NCBI GenBank assembly: GCA_026119855.1
Contig: JAOWBW010000382.1
Location: 62,001-126,000 of the forward strand
Source of the DNA: Campanula takesimana
Taxonomy: Eukaryota; Streptophyta; Magnoliopsida; Asterales; Campanulaceae
DNA: 64,000 bases
Direction of reading: 5' to 3'
Numbering within the stretch: the first letter of the stretch is position 1; the number at the start of each line of letters is the position of its first letter. Made by a program: the position numbers and the translations under genes. Shown here piece by piece: positions 12,701 to 23,500 of the stretch. Below the pieces are notes generated by a model. That model had not been told where the DNA came from. It saw only the letters and a list, made by a program, of their open reading frames with translations, and ran no database searches.

Positions 12701-13846
12701 GACCTCGGAAGTAGCCGAATTACCCATGAACAATTTTTCACCACTTCCAAGGGCTTCGAAATTACTAAACATGTCTTTGTTAGAACAAACATGCCTAGTA
12801 GCACCGGTGTCAATCCACCACTGTTTTGGGTTAGAACCCACCATGTTCACTTCAGAAATAACCGCCGCTAGCAATTCGGTAGCTTCTTCAACCAAACTAG
12901 CTTCCTTCTTTGGCCTCCTACACTCGGAAGCTTTGTGACCCTTAAGACCACAATTGTAGCAAGTTCCACCAAACTTGTTCTTGGAGATTCCTCCCTTAGG
13001 CTTCAAATTAGGAGCTTTCACACCCTTGCCTTTCCCTTTATTCTTGGAGCTATCACCATGCTCCACCACATTTGCCTTAGCCACATGAGCCTTAGACACA
13101 AGAAGATGATTCAACTTCTTTTCCGCGGCCCTATTGCCCTCTTCAATACGAAGGCGAATAGCAAGTGCCTCAACATCCATTTCCTTTCGTTTGTGCTTCA
13201 AATAATTCTTAAAATCACTCCAAGCGGGTGGCAATTTTTCAATTATCGCCGCCACTTGGAATGTTTCACTCAACACCATCCCCTCGGCATGGATTTCATG
13301 AATTATTATTTGCAACTCTTCCACTTGACTTTTAACACTTTTAGAGTCCACCATTTTATAATCGAGGAAGCGGCCAACTACAAATTTCTTTGCACCCGCA
13401 TCATCGATTTTATATTTGCGCTCTAAAGCCTCCCATAAATCCTTTGCCGTTTTCCTTTCACTATAAACATTATATAATGAATCAGACAAACCATTCAGAA
13501 TATAATTCCGACAAAGGTATTCCGAATGCTTCCATGCGTCAACCGCACTCTTGGCTTGAACATCAGCATTCTCACCAACTTGTGGAGGATCTTCACTCAG
13601 AAACCTCTTCAAGTTCAAAGTAGTCAAGTAAAATTGCATCTTTTGTTGCCATCTTTTGAAGTCGTGGCCAACAAATTTTTCCGGTTTCTCACTATGGTGA
13701 GGCGGAACCGAAGGAACTGTAGGGGCAACAACAGTTTTAGAACTATTCTCCACACGAGGCTATTCCTCAATAGGAGGTTGTTCAACACGCGGGTTCGCTG
13801 AAGCATCTCCAGCAACTTGCTTTCCGGTGTTCGAATCAGAAGGCAT
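9800..13846 (-). pseudogene. Copia gag-pol polyprotein with two in-frame stops
   Basis: A single frame of 1349 codons starts at ATG 13846. Domains in order: UBN2-type gag, CCHC zinc knuckle (CYNCGLKGHKASEC, about 12925-12965), aspartic protease (WWIDTGATRHVC, about 12790-12825), integrase zinc finger and core (IRSDRGGEYEF, NGVAERKNRT), reverse transcriptase (YGLKQAPKQW; CLYVDDML near 10770) and RNase H (GYSDANW near 10280; KHxxxRRHxxI; ADPLTKGL) to the stop at 9800. The frame is broken by TAG at 13760-13762, 28 codons after the start, and TAA at 11600-11602, between integrase and reverse transcriptase. No frameshift is seen. Length and domain order fit a complete copia polyprotein, so only the two nonsense codons separate it from an intact frame. 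The lineage within copia is not decided. Confidence 0.92.
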
Positions 13847-13937
13847 TTTCTGAAACAGAACCAAAGCAAATTAGATCACTGTTTTTATAATCTGTTTTGT
13901 CTTCACAGAGAAGAACCAATTGAATTTGTCTTAAGAT

Positions 13938-14984
13938 TGTTACACAAAATTACAGAATATGAAAACAAAACAGAAACAAAACAATAATGAAAATAACAGA
14001 AATCAGCTTTTGGGATCGTCCGAGTCGTGTGAATGTCACACTCTCCTTGAGACAAATTCGCCCCCTCACCAAGTTGTGCTTGAGGTGTTCTTGGACGTTC
14101 GCCTCCCAGGATACAACGGACTAACCGGACGGAATATGCACACTAGACACTCCGGCGAACTGAAAACAGTGCCTGGTCGATGTCACCACGAAATTGCAAA
14201 GAGGGCCAAAGAAGAGGATATGAACGACAGAGAAGAACTGATGGAAAATTTCTGTGTTCAAAACAGTTTGTGAACTCTTGAATTTATCCTGCCCAAATGA
14301 TCTCACTCAATCTGGAAATGAATGCCAGTAAATGGGATTTAATTGTGCTTGTAAATGAGTTTTAATTCTGCGGTTACAATCCTTGCCATTTAACACAGAA
14401 TTAAAATTCGAATTACAGTCTGGTGGGAAGAAAAAAAAATTAACAAAAAGGTCACTTGGTCGAGCTAGGCCATTTCGGAGCTACATTCGTGTCCGCATGT
14501 CGCGCACACATGAGTCCATCGGTCCGAGGCACAAATCGTCAAATTTAAACTCAAATTTGCACCCCCCCCCCTGCGCACCCGGGCGTGAGAGAGAGCCTCT
14601 ACTCCATAAAATCTTAACCCATACAAATGGGTCATTGTATTTAAACTAGGTCAAACTTTTGTTTCAAACCAATGTGGGATAAGTCACAAAGACTTTACCC
14701 ACCAATTAACCTTTTCATTATTTCCCTCCTTATCCCTTTTGGGATACCCATTTTAAAGAAGGAACCCATATGCATTTTACCTTCCCATTCAATGTGGGAT
14801 ACCAACCCACTTCCCAACTTATCCATTTCATTTGAGCTTTTATTTTCTATCATCCATTAAATAAATTGGACACACCAACTTATTTCTAGTATGTAGAAAA
14901 TATTATGTTCACCTTAATCAACAAATGATTTTCTCAAGGAAACGCGCGCAAATGTCCTTCACATTATTACACATTTTTCCAACA
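13938..14984 (-). repeat. 5' LTR of the minus-strand copia element
   Basis: The upstream LTR for the minus-strand coding direction, near-identical to 8228-9270. A poly-C expansion near 14563 and scattered substitutions distinguish the two. I could not recognise a standard initiator-Met primer-binding site next to it. Confidence 0.9.
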
Positions 14985-14989
14985 TAATA

Positions 14990-15540
14990 TACCTCAAGGC
15001 TAAGTTTTGAGCAATAGTATCACAAATGCATCACATTGCTTGGTTGTTTTATATGGCCGATTGCATCCACAACTTTGCCGACCCCCCTTATATTTTAACC
15101 TTGGAAAAAGAGAACAAAAAATAAAATTTCACAAAAGAAAATTAAGGGCATATATGTATTCAAAATAACATAATAAATAAAGTCAATACTACTGTAAATA
15201 TACTTTTTCCAAATAAGTTAATGAATTACACATGTTAACTCAAAAATTGATCATCATGATATCATATAATCAATGAATATAACTTAGAAAATAATAAGGG
15301 GTATAGGTGAATGAAAGAGAGAGATAAATAAGATGGGGAAGCCAATAAAAAAGGATTGCATGATCAAAATCTAGTTAAGCAACTTGGCATTGAATCTCTT
15401 TTTCATTACACTGCTAATAGTATCATGTTGGTATTCATTACTCGAACATACGTAGACAACAGAAATATGAGCACTTTACATAGCTAAGCAAGTTGGTGGG
15501 AAAAGTAAAAACATACTTCCACCGTCTCAATATATATATA
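14990..15540. other. Non-coding stretch
   Basis: AT-rich sequence with no gene or clear repeat. It begins at the TAATA duplication and ends in a short TA run before the foldback element. Confidence 0.4.
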
Positions 15541-16308
15541 TACCCCCTTCAAGGGCATCCTAACATGTGGCCCTTTTTTATGACTAAAATACCCCTCTTT
15601 TTCAACTCTAATAAAATATCAAATGGGGGCATAATTGTGATTCCCTTCTCAACATTAATCATCTCCTTAATTTATTCAATCCCTCTCCCCAATGAACTTT
15701 CCCATCGGCTCTTCCATACAGTGGCCGTTGCCGTCGCCATCAACCTCCCCAAAAGCTTCCACCTCCATGCTCTAGCTATATCATTGTTAATCTCTCTTTG
15801 TAGTAAACAATTAATCTTTCTCAGTTAGATTACTTTCCTTCACCTCATTTTCTTTAAATCTTTATTGAAAAAACATGAATGTGTCAAAATTCATTAATTT
15901 TTTAATCCATAATACAAAAATTAAGTGTTAATGAGGGATTGCATTTCAAATTGCAATTGTCAATACCTCTGATTGCTTCCAACTTTGGCAATTGAGGATT
16001 TGTGGGGAATGAGTTGAGATACTGGTTGTCGATGTATGGATGGGGGTTGGGGTTTGTGAAAGGGTTTGATTAAATGGATAACAAATTGCCGATTCAGTTT
16101 TGTGTTTGCTCGTAAAAGAATTTTTTGTGGTCTAACCAAACCAGAAACCGTTCCCCCACTTCTAAAGGAACTGAATAAAGGAGATGCTTATTGTTGAGAA
16201 GAGAATCACAATTATGCCCCCATTTGATATTTTGTTAGTGTTAAGAAAGAGGGATTTTTGTCACAAAAAAGGGGCACATGCTAGGATACCCTTGAAGGGG
16301 GTATCCTA
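15541..16308. mobile_element. Foldback element with about 115-bp inverted ends
   Basis: The left arm begins at 15541 with ACCCCCTTCAAGGGCATCCT and runs to about 15655. It is matched in reverse complement by the right arm at about 16195-16308, which ends in CTTGAAGGGGGTATCC. The arms include the same AATATCAAATGGGGGCATAA block. The 540-bp interior has no recognised protein. Both sides are flanked by TA-rich sequence, so a target duplication cannot be resolved by eye. The transposon superfamily is undecided. Confidence 0.65.
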
Positions 16309-16402
16309 ACAAAACCCATATATATATATATATATGAAGATAATATTTGTTTTGGACGGAGGTAATAGTAAAATAGAAAGAAGCGAAAACCCAATGAGAT
16401 AA

Positions 16403-16472
<70 letters not shown>
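16403..16472. repeat. Microsatellite (TATC)n then (TA)n
   Basis: About ten perfect TATC units run directly into about fourteen TA units. Confidence 0.9.
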
Positions 16473-16476
<4 letters not shown>

Positions 16477-16501
16477 GAGAGTAAAATGCCATTCATAGAG
16501 A

Positions 16502-16540
16502 GCGCCACGTGGATTTATGACGTGGAATTCCACGTGGCGC
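16502..16540. other. Palindrome with two CACGTG (G-box) cores
   Basis: GCGCCACGTGG at 16502-16512 is exactly repeated in inverse orientation as CCACGTGGCGC at 16530-16540, with a further ACGTGG between the arms. It can form an 11-bp hairpin and presents two G-boxes. Whether it regulates anything cannot be told from the sequence. No gene starts nearby. Confidence 0.5.
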
Positions 16541-16632
16541 AATGGTGAAGCATGTTACTCAATTTAGTATGTTTAGATTATTTGAAATTCAAAACTCAAA
16601 ATTCAAATTCAAATTTTTGAAACTTTAACCAT

Positions 16633-17160
16633 CAATATGAGTATAAATGTCCTACTACATAGGATATGTACGCTTATTAAGAAAATAATACAAAATGAGT
16701 AATTAATATAAGTGGTTGAGGGTATAATTGTCTAAAACATTTCATTGTACAAGTGGACAAAAAGTAAGTAGGAAGTGTCGGTCCTTTTGTAATTAATATA
16801 AGTGATTGAGGGTATAATTGTCTAAAACATTTCATTGTACAAGTGGACAAAAAGTAAGTAGGAAGTGTCGGTCCTTTTGTAATTAATATAAGTGGTTGAG
16901 GGTATAATTGTATAAAACACTTCATTGCACAAGTGGACAAAAAGTAAGTAGGAAGTTTCAATTTTAATCCAAAGTAAAAATAGCTCGCTCATTTCTTCAG
17001 ACAATATGAGTATAAATGTCCTACTACATAGGATATGTACGCTTATTAAGAAAATAATACAAAATGAGTAATTAATATAAGTGGTTGAGGGTATAATTGT
17101 CTAAAACACTTCATTGTACAAGTGGACAACAAGTAAGTAGAAAGTGTCGGTCCTTTTGTA
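16633..17160. repeat. Minisatellite, 80-90 bp units with a higher-order duplication
   Basis: Four copies of a unit beginning AATTAATATAAGTGGTTGAG occur near 16702, 16792, 16881 and 17070. The upstream block starting CAATATGAGTATAAATGTCC (16633) is repeated at about 17004, so a segment of about 370 bp was itself duplicated. A minus-strand open frame here encodes the same repeated peptide and is a by-product of the repeat. Confidence 0.85.
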
Positions 17161-17162
17161 AT

Positions 17163-18264
17163 AACACAAAAATTAAAAGATAAATGTGTCCAAAAAATTA
17201 TTCATCATTTTCATTTTAGGAATGCGACTCTTACTCTAGGGTGTATTAAAAAAGAAAGTAGGACTTACTCTGAGACGGGGATAGTGAAAAATATTCACAT
17301 CAGACCAACTAATAGTGTAAGTGTTAAGTTTATGTACCAAAATATTAATTAAATATTTTTGTTTTATTTGAACGTTTCATACTTGAAATCGACGAACTGA
17401 CGATAAAAATCCATTGTGAAAGACAAAACTATTAAAAAAAATATGAGCGACCAAATCAGTAAAAGATTCAAGTTTAGGAGTTAATTAATTTACATAAAGA
17501 AGTGGGGAAATATAACATAGCCTTTTTAGATTTGATCAATTAATTCAAGGACTAGACACCTCATGTGGATTTCATAATTGGAAATTGATTGAAAGTCGTG
17601 AAAATGACGAATTGGATAGGAAAACGATCACGAGGGACCAAACAAATATAAAATATTCATATGAAACCAAACCAAAATAAATGTCATGTTTTTATACCAA
17701 ACTATTATTTAATCAATAGGTATTTTTGGTATTTTTATATTTTAGATGTAATATTAATAAAATGTTGTAAGTTTAAGGATCAAAGCCTCTCTCCCTCACT
17801 AAGGAGGGGTGAGAGGGATAGAAACTTTGATTGAGATTAAATAAACGGGCTTCACAGATTAACGTTTCTCCAAAATAACAAGTTATTAATTATTTTTCTT
17901 ACCCATTTTAGAAATGTATCTCAATAAATTTTAATTAATTGATTTAGAATCGACGTCTAGTATACAAAAAAAAAGGTGAAACTTACTCACTGAGCAATTC
18001 TCAATCAAAATAATTTCTTCCTGTTCAAATTTGTCCAAGAAATTCTTAATAAATTTGAAAAAAATGTGAGAGAAAATAATTAACGACAAAACCATATACA
18101 TAAATAGAGAGAGAAGGTTAAGAAAATGATGTAGCACAAGTATTATTTATTGTCCTATCTTTTATTATTTTCTTTTTATTTTCGTCATTATTGGTAGTGG
18201 GTTAATTTTAGAGGATTCTAGAATAGATTTTGAGTCAATTTACTTTTAAGTCCTATTAGGTTAT
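17163..18264. other. Non-coding stretch with MITE remnants
   Basis: No gene is seen. A short decayed Stowaway-like piece is present near 17225-17285. The rest is AT-rich and unassigned. Confidence 0.35.
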
Positions 18265-18272
18265 CATATAGG

Positions 18273-19078
18273 TAGGGGTGTTCACGGTCCGGTCCGGTCC
18301 GGTTTTTGTTAAAATTTTACAAAACCGGAACCGAACCAATTATACGGTTCTGTAAAAATTTAGAACCAGAACCAGACCAATAAATTACAAAACCGATGTC
18401 ATTGGTCCGGTCCTATTGGTTCGGTTCCGGTCCGGTTCTCCGGTTCTACTTGTATACAATTTTTTCCCTCAAGAAATACATCTATACACACCAAAAACTA
18501 AACAATTAAACATTGGTCCCAAACTCTCAACAAGGCAAAGTAAACTTGGAGTTTTACACGTATTCAACACAAAGTTATGGATCTTTCACTTCAAAGATAG
18601 AAGAACTAAGACAAAAAAAAAGTTAATGGGGAAAATAGTTGATACAGCAACTTTAGAATTTTTCGTGGTGAGGTTGGGATGTCTGGTGTCGAAGTCACGG
18701 TGGTGAAGGGGATACAGATGGAGCCATGGTGATCGAGTGGGCTGATTCTTTAAGATAGAACGAAGTTGAGAGAGAGATATAGGGTTAGCGGATTTTGGGA
18801 AATAGGGTTTTCTCAGTAGTCTGTACTCCGTAATCAGTAATCCGTAGGACTATGTAAGTATTAGTAATACTGTAATAATATAATATTTATATATGTTATG
18901 ATTACGATTGGTCCGGTCCAGTCCGGTCCAGAACCGTAAAAATATTTATCAAAACCAGAACCGAAAATAAATGGGTTTTATGGAAATGGAACCAGAACCA
19001 GACCAACACTATTAAACATTGTCCGGTCCGTCCGGTTCTATTGGTCTGGCCCGGTTCTTTTTTTTCTGCACAGCCCTA
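18273..19078. mobile_element. hAT-like non-autonomous element with 8-bp target duplication
   Basis: The element begins TAGGGGTGTTCAC and ends GCACAGCCCTA (imperfect terminal inverted repeats). It is flanked by a perfect CATATAGG at 18265-18272 and 19079-19086; 8-bp duplications are typical of hAT transposition. Both subterminal regions are dense in CCGGTCC/GGTCCGG and GGTTCCGG motifs, likely transposase-binding-type repeats. No transposase is encoded in the 806 bp. Confidence 0.85.
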
Positions 19079-19086
19079 CATATAGG

Positions 19087-19759
19087 TTAGGGTTAATTCT
19101 AGAAGGTTTAAGAGTGTTTTTCAAGTTTTATGGGCACTATAAAATAGGCCTAACGTTGTAATCCGAAAATTAGTCTTTTAATTAATAAAAATTAAGTTTG
19201 CTTTTGCATCTTGTGGGTTTAATCCCTAAAGCCTTTGGCTTGTTAAAACCCTAATACCTGGATTGGTTTAGGTCGATAATCTATGCGGTAGATTATTGGT
19301 CTGTTGATTGTTCCGCTGCGTCAGAAAATGTGGAAATAATTGGCATGAATGTATAAAGAAGATAGAAGTAGGAGGAAGTCTACAATAATAATCAGAATTT
19401 TCCATCATAATTTATATATTCCTTGTAAAGACCATTTGTATTCCAAAGTTAAGAGTCATTTAGATCCTTTCATCTTCAAACTAAGGTAGATATTGAATGA
19501 AGATTTACAAACGATATGTTTTAAATAAAAATATATATAATCTTTCATATTCTTTATCAGTTTTCTTTTTCATTTATGGATAATTAATACTCTTCTCTTT
19601 ATATATGTTCTCTATACAACTTATGTGAAGAGAAAAGTGATTCAAAGCACCCAATTACATACTTATTATGATAAACTAATATTATTACATAGATAGCCGA
19701 ATGTCAAAAGACTTTGGAATTGAAACAATCATCCTACATGGAAGCCTCACAATCAAGAT
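19087..19759. other. Non-coding stretch
   Basis: AT-rich sequence downstream of the invertase gene on its strand. No gene or clear repeat boundary is seen. Confidence 0.35.
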
Positions 19760-19768
19760 AAACCATTT

Positions 19769-20163
19769 GAGTGTGTTTTGAAGGAAACTAGTTCCTCCAT
19801 AAGTTATAAAAAGTCCTGTTTTTAACCCTTAAATCCCAAACCTAAAACCCTAAACCCCAAACCTAAAACCCTAAGCATTAAACCTTAAACCCTAAACCCT
19901 AAACATTATGAGCAATGCTAGGGGTACAAAATAAGCTCACAAAATCTTGCTCACAAAATGAGGTGGCAATATTTTATTGGTTGCATCGATAATGGACCCG
20001 CCACACTCTACTTAAAAACACCAATAAAATCATTACACATAGGATTTTGTGAGCAAAATTTTGTGACTTTTTTGTGCCCCTAGTATTATTCAAACATTAT
20101 ACCCTATAAAAACAGGACTTTTTATAACTTATGGGAAAACTAGTTTCCCCCAAAAATTTTCTC
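19769..20163. mobile_element. Mutator-like MITE, interrupted by a second MITE
   Basis: It is flanked by 9-bp duplications AAACCATTT (19760-19768 and 20164-20172). The terminal inverted repeats contain GGAAACTAGTTxCTCCATAAG and the complementary right end. The interior carries telomere-like CCCTAAA repeats. A relative at 37342-37522 lacks the nested insert. It lies about 190 bp beyond the invertase stop codon. Confidence 0.85.
19910..20091. mobile_element. Nested Mutator-like MITE (182 bp)
   Basis: It is inserted in the outer MITE with a perfect 9-bp duplication AAACATTAT (19901-19909 and 20092-20100). The inverted ends are GAGCAATGCTAGGGGTAC on the left and the matching GTGCCCCTAGTATTATTC on the right. 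It contains no coding sequence. Confidence 0.88.
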
Positions 20164-20355
20164 AAACCATTTTATTGTTTACGTGTCATACCTATAATTG
20201 TTTTGACCAACTTTAAAATACCTTAAGTATAGATTTATTTATCACATACAACAGAAATGGGCTATGAACACGTTCTATTGAAACAAACAAACCAAAAAAA
20301 TGGAAGCGATTTAATGTAAATCCTTCAAGAAAATGTGGTTCCATGAATGTATGAT

Positions 20356-20559
20356 TCACGAGCGATGAGCAGACGGGAAAGAATAAATATAAGCTGAATT
20401 CATATGCCATAGCTTAACAGACGCTTTAACGTTGATTCCAGTCGCGTTGTTAAACAGAAACACCCTTGTTGCTGTATATATTGCCTTTGTTGGATATACT
20501 CTCGACGTTATAACTCTCCTCCCTCCTTGACCAAAACTTTCTACGACCGAATGATCAAC
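20356..20559 (-). CDS. Invertase exon 5
   Basis: 204 bases, residues 577-643 plus the stop, starting VDHSVVESFGQGG after acceptor ATTCAG and ending at TGA (20356-20358). The family's further intron before YTATRVFLF-type sequence is absent; the frame runs straight through. Confidence 0.93.
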   Translation of the reverse strand, partial: VDHSVVESFGQGGRRVITSRVYPTKAIYTATRVFLFNNATGINVKASVKLWHMNSAYIYSFPSAHRS

Positions 20560-23500
20560 CTGAATGAACCAGAACAAACAAAAATTTAACATTCATTTTG
20601 AGACAAATTTAGTACAGAATGAAGGAAAAATAACAAAAAAAAAAAAGAGAGAGATTTCTACGTACCAATAACCTCATTGTGAATTTTTCATCATCGAGCA
20701 CGGGAATACTGCTTCCATAAACCAATTTCCCAACATCCGGAGCCTTCGAAGACCTTGATTGATCAGTACAAAAATAAGTTTTAAGACTCCCGTCCGTCCC
20801 CTTTGCTATGTAGAAATAAACAGGGGTTTGCTCTGAAAGAGATTCATCTGCTAGAACAATTAGTCCAAACGGTCCCAAAACCCCTCTCCCCGCAGAACCA
20901 CCACTGGTGGTGCAATTGTAGCCCACGTCCGCTTCAATTACGCCTTCCAAAGCCTCCTCGTCTATCTTGAATTCTGCACTTATGTCCAGTTGTGTCGCTA
21001 GGCCTACTTTTAGTGGCACTACTGATCCCGGTCCAAGCTTTACATCTTCAAATTCCTGGTTTTTGTATCTCAATTTCTTCACTTCATCAATTGGCCATTG
21101 TAGTATATTCGCCTTCGTCTTTTTATCAAACACGACTGTCCTTGGAATAGTCTGATAAACAAGAATGTCGCTTTAGCGTTTTTAGTTGTCTTTCACATAA
21201 ATTTTGTACAGATGAAATATTACATCCGTCCCAGTTTATGGTTTTTTAGTTTGTTGGTTGTTTGTCTGAAATATTGATACACCATTATAAATACTATCAA
21301 TAACAAATTTTAGATTTTCATTAGGATAATTAGATTAACCTATAATTATTGCTCAAAATTCTTGAAAGGAACGACCCGACTTGAGGAAACGGGCAGGAAG
21401 TCCGGCCTAACACGCCCCGACCATCACGTACTGAACGAACCCAGGTCTAACCTGGATACAATTAGCTCGTTTTAACCGAGCTGGGAAGTCGTAGCTAGGA
21501 GGAACCGAACAAGAATTCCGAAGACCATACCGTTTCTATTGACTCTCAGCTCGTTGACCGAGCTGGCCTCGATAACCAAGATTGCTCTAAAAGGGCCCTT
21601 CGTCGGTGCCCTCGGACACACTGACTCGAGGTCGGTCCTCGCGGAATGTTTGCTCGGTCATACGAGCTCGGACTTGTACCTGACGCCGCCATGATTGGAA
21701 GAATAGGCCAGGCCCAATTCGCCGATTAGGACTGATGACTTCTAGAAGCGTTGCCCTAATATAAACATGATGAGTCATAGATGTGGATAAGCACAAATCC
21801 CTACGGTCAAGGAAGGAATCTAGGTGACAAGGCATGGATTCTGGGGTATATATAGCACCCTCATTCAGCTAGAGGAGGGTTAAGCTCTCTAACCTCACTC
21901 TTTCTCTCTAGATTTCACTCATAAGCAGACTAACTCATTCTCACGCCGGAGGGCCTTCGCCGGTGAAGCCCCGGCTGAGTTAACGTTTGTTCATCTATTT
22001 CAGGCTAACAGGCATCCAGATATCACTCCGTGGATCCGGCTCAACTGATTGCAATATTTGCCCGATCAGTTTGGTTCCGATGCCGGGAACGTAGTCTTGT
22101 TAGCTTGATCTTTTTTCGTTCTGGAGGATATTCCCATCATGGTTTTGGAAAACCCAGAAACCGTTCCCGGAGTCTTCATGGCTCCCGGAGACTCAGAACC
22201 TTTTCGGCCCGCTCCTTGCCCAAATCCAGAGAACCGCCGTACGACTCGCTCTCAATCCGCCTTGCTGGTGCAACAAAACCCAGGAGTTGCCGGAATAAAT
22301 ACCGCAGTCACCGCCGCCCCGGTGAACGTTCTAAACCCGATTGAAGAGGTTCCCTTCACGGAAAGTCGCCAAATTAGTGTCGGCGGCCAGATAGATCGGA
22401 GACCCCCTCCGATTACTTATGCACAAAGGACGGTCGAAATCCCGCATAATGGAGCCGGAACAAGCGGTACCAATTCTGGAGCGGTGGCTGAACATGCGGC
22501 AATGTTGAATCGGAGATTGACGTTGCTCTTACAAATCCAAGAAATTTATGATGAGCTGGCAACCTTAGGTCCGGAATATGCCGCCAACCTCCCGGCGATT
22601 CCCGTTGTACCTATGGCAAGGGAATATCCACCTGTCATTCCCGTTCCCAGCAGCAGTTTGCAAAGAATGAATCAGAACCCACCGACCGCTGTAGGCGCGC
22701 ACAATCCAAACGAGCAGGAAGAAACCTCAGGAGCAAGGAACGCGGCGCCCCGAGGGCCGAGCCTCATGGAACAAAGAGAGCATTACAAGGAACGGCATGG
22801 AGATCAACCACCTCGATTTCCCCATACTTCTCATTTGACACACAGGAGAAACGAGGAAGAAATTTCCAGATCGGGAATTAGAGAGAATCTCGATCCTCTG
22901 ATCATGGATCTACAAAGGAGAATGCATGAGATGGAGTCTAACAGGAAAAGTTCCAAGAAAATAGCGAACACGATGGCCCCGTTTTCTCGGTGGATCTTGG
23001 AAAGCCCTCCTCAGCCTTATCTTAAGCTCCCCTCGTTGACCAAGTACACTGGGTCAGAAGACGCCCGGGACCATGTGCACACTTTTGAGGCGATTATGGC
23101 TTTGGTCTCCCATGACGACGACGTTTAATGTAAAGCGATGGTCAGCACCTTAAATGGTCCGGCCTTAGCTTGGTTCAGAGCTCTCCCGCCTGGTAGCATC
23201 GACAGTTGGGAAAATTTGAGAGGTAAATTCATCGAAAACTTTTCAACAGCGGGCGAACACAAGAAACGACCAACTGATCTAGCGAATGTGAAGCAGGGCG
23301 AAACGGAGTCGTCTATGAGTTTTTACCAAAGGTTTAGAGATCTTGCCGAGCAAATTGAAGGACTGACGGATGATATGGTTATGGTATGCTTCACTGCAGG
23401 CATGAGAGCTTCTCAATTGAAGTTTGAATTTGAAATAAGGCCTCCGGAGACAAAGGGAGATTTGTATGAGCGAGCTTATCGCGTAGCTCAGGCCGAGCTA

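Larger units (their letters stand above)
8228..14984 (-). mobile_element. Full-length Ty1/copia retrotransposon, minus strand
   Basis: Two direct repeats of 1043 and 1047 bp, both beginning TGTTACACAAAATTACAG and ending TTTTTCCAACA on the plus strand, enclose a 4.67-kb interior. A perfect 5-bp target duplication TAATA sits at 8223-8227 and 14985-14989. Coding runs on the minus strand in the order gag, protease, integrase, reverse transcriptase, RNase H, which is the copia order. By eye the LTRs differ at about 20 positions (roughly 2 percent) plus small homopolymer changes, so the insertion is fairly recent but older than the gypsy element at 21363. The two nonsense codons make this copy non-autonomous. 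Confidence 0.93.

Noticed and set aside
16677..17004. Minus-strand frames encoding a repeated Tyr/Leu-rich peptide
   Set aside because: Translation of the minisatellite; the repeat unit length, not a protein, explains it.
19810..19905. CCCTAAA runs as an interstitial telomere or ancient chromosome end
   Set aside because: The repeats lie within a bounded MITE with 9-bp duplications, and the same occurs in another copy at 37342-37522.
20080..20355. A separate small gene between the invertase stop and the MITE
   Set aside because: No conserved frame; most likely the invertase 3' untranslated region.
23126..23128. In-frame TAA in gypsy gag as programmed readthrough
   Set aside because: It falls inside a conserved gag domain rather than at a domain border, and other lesions are present; mutation is simpler.
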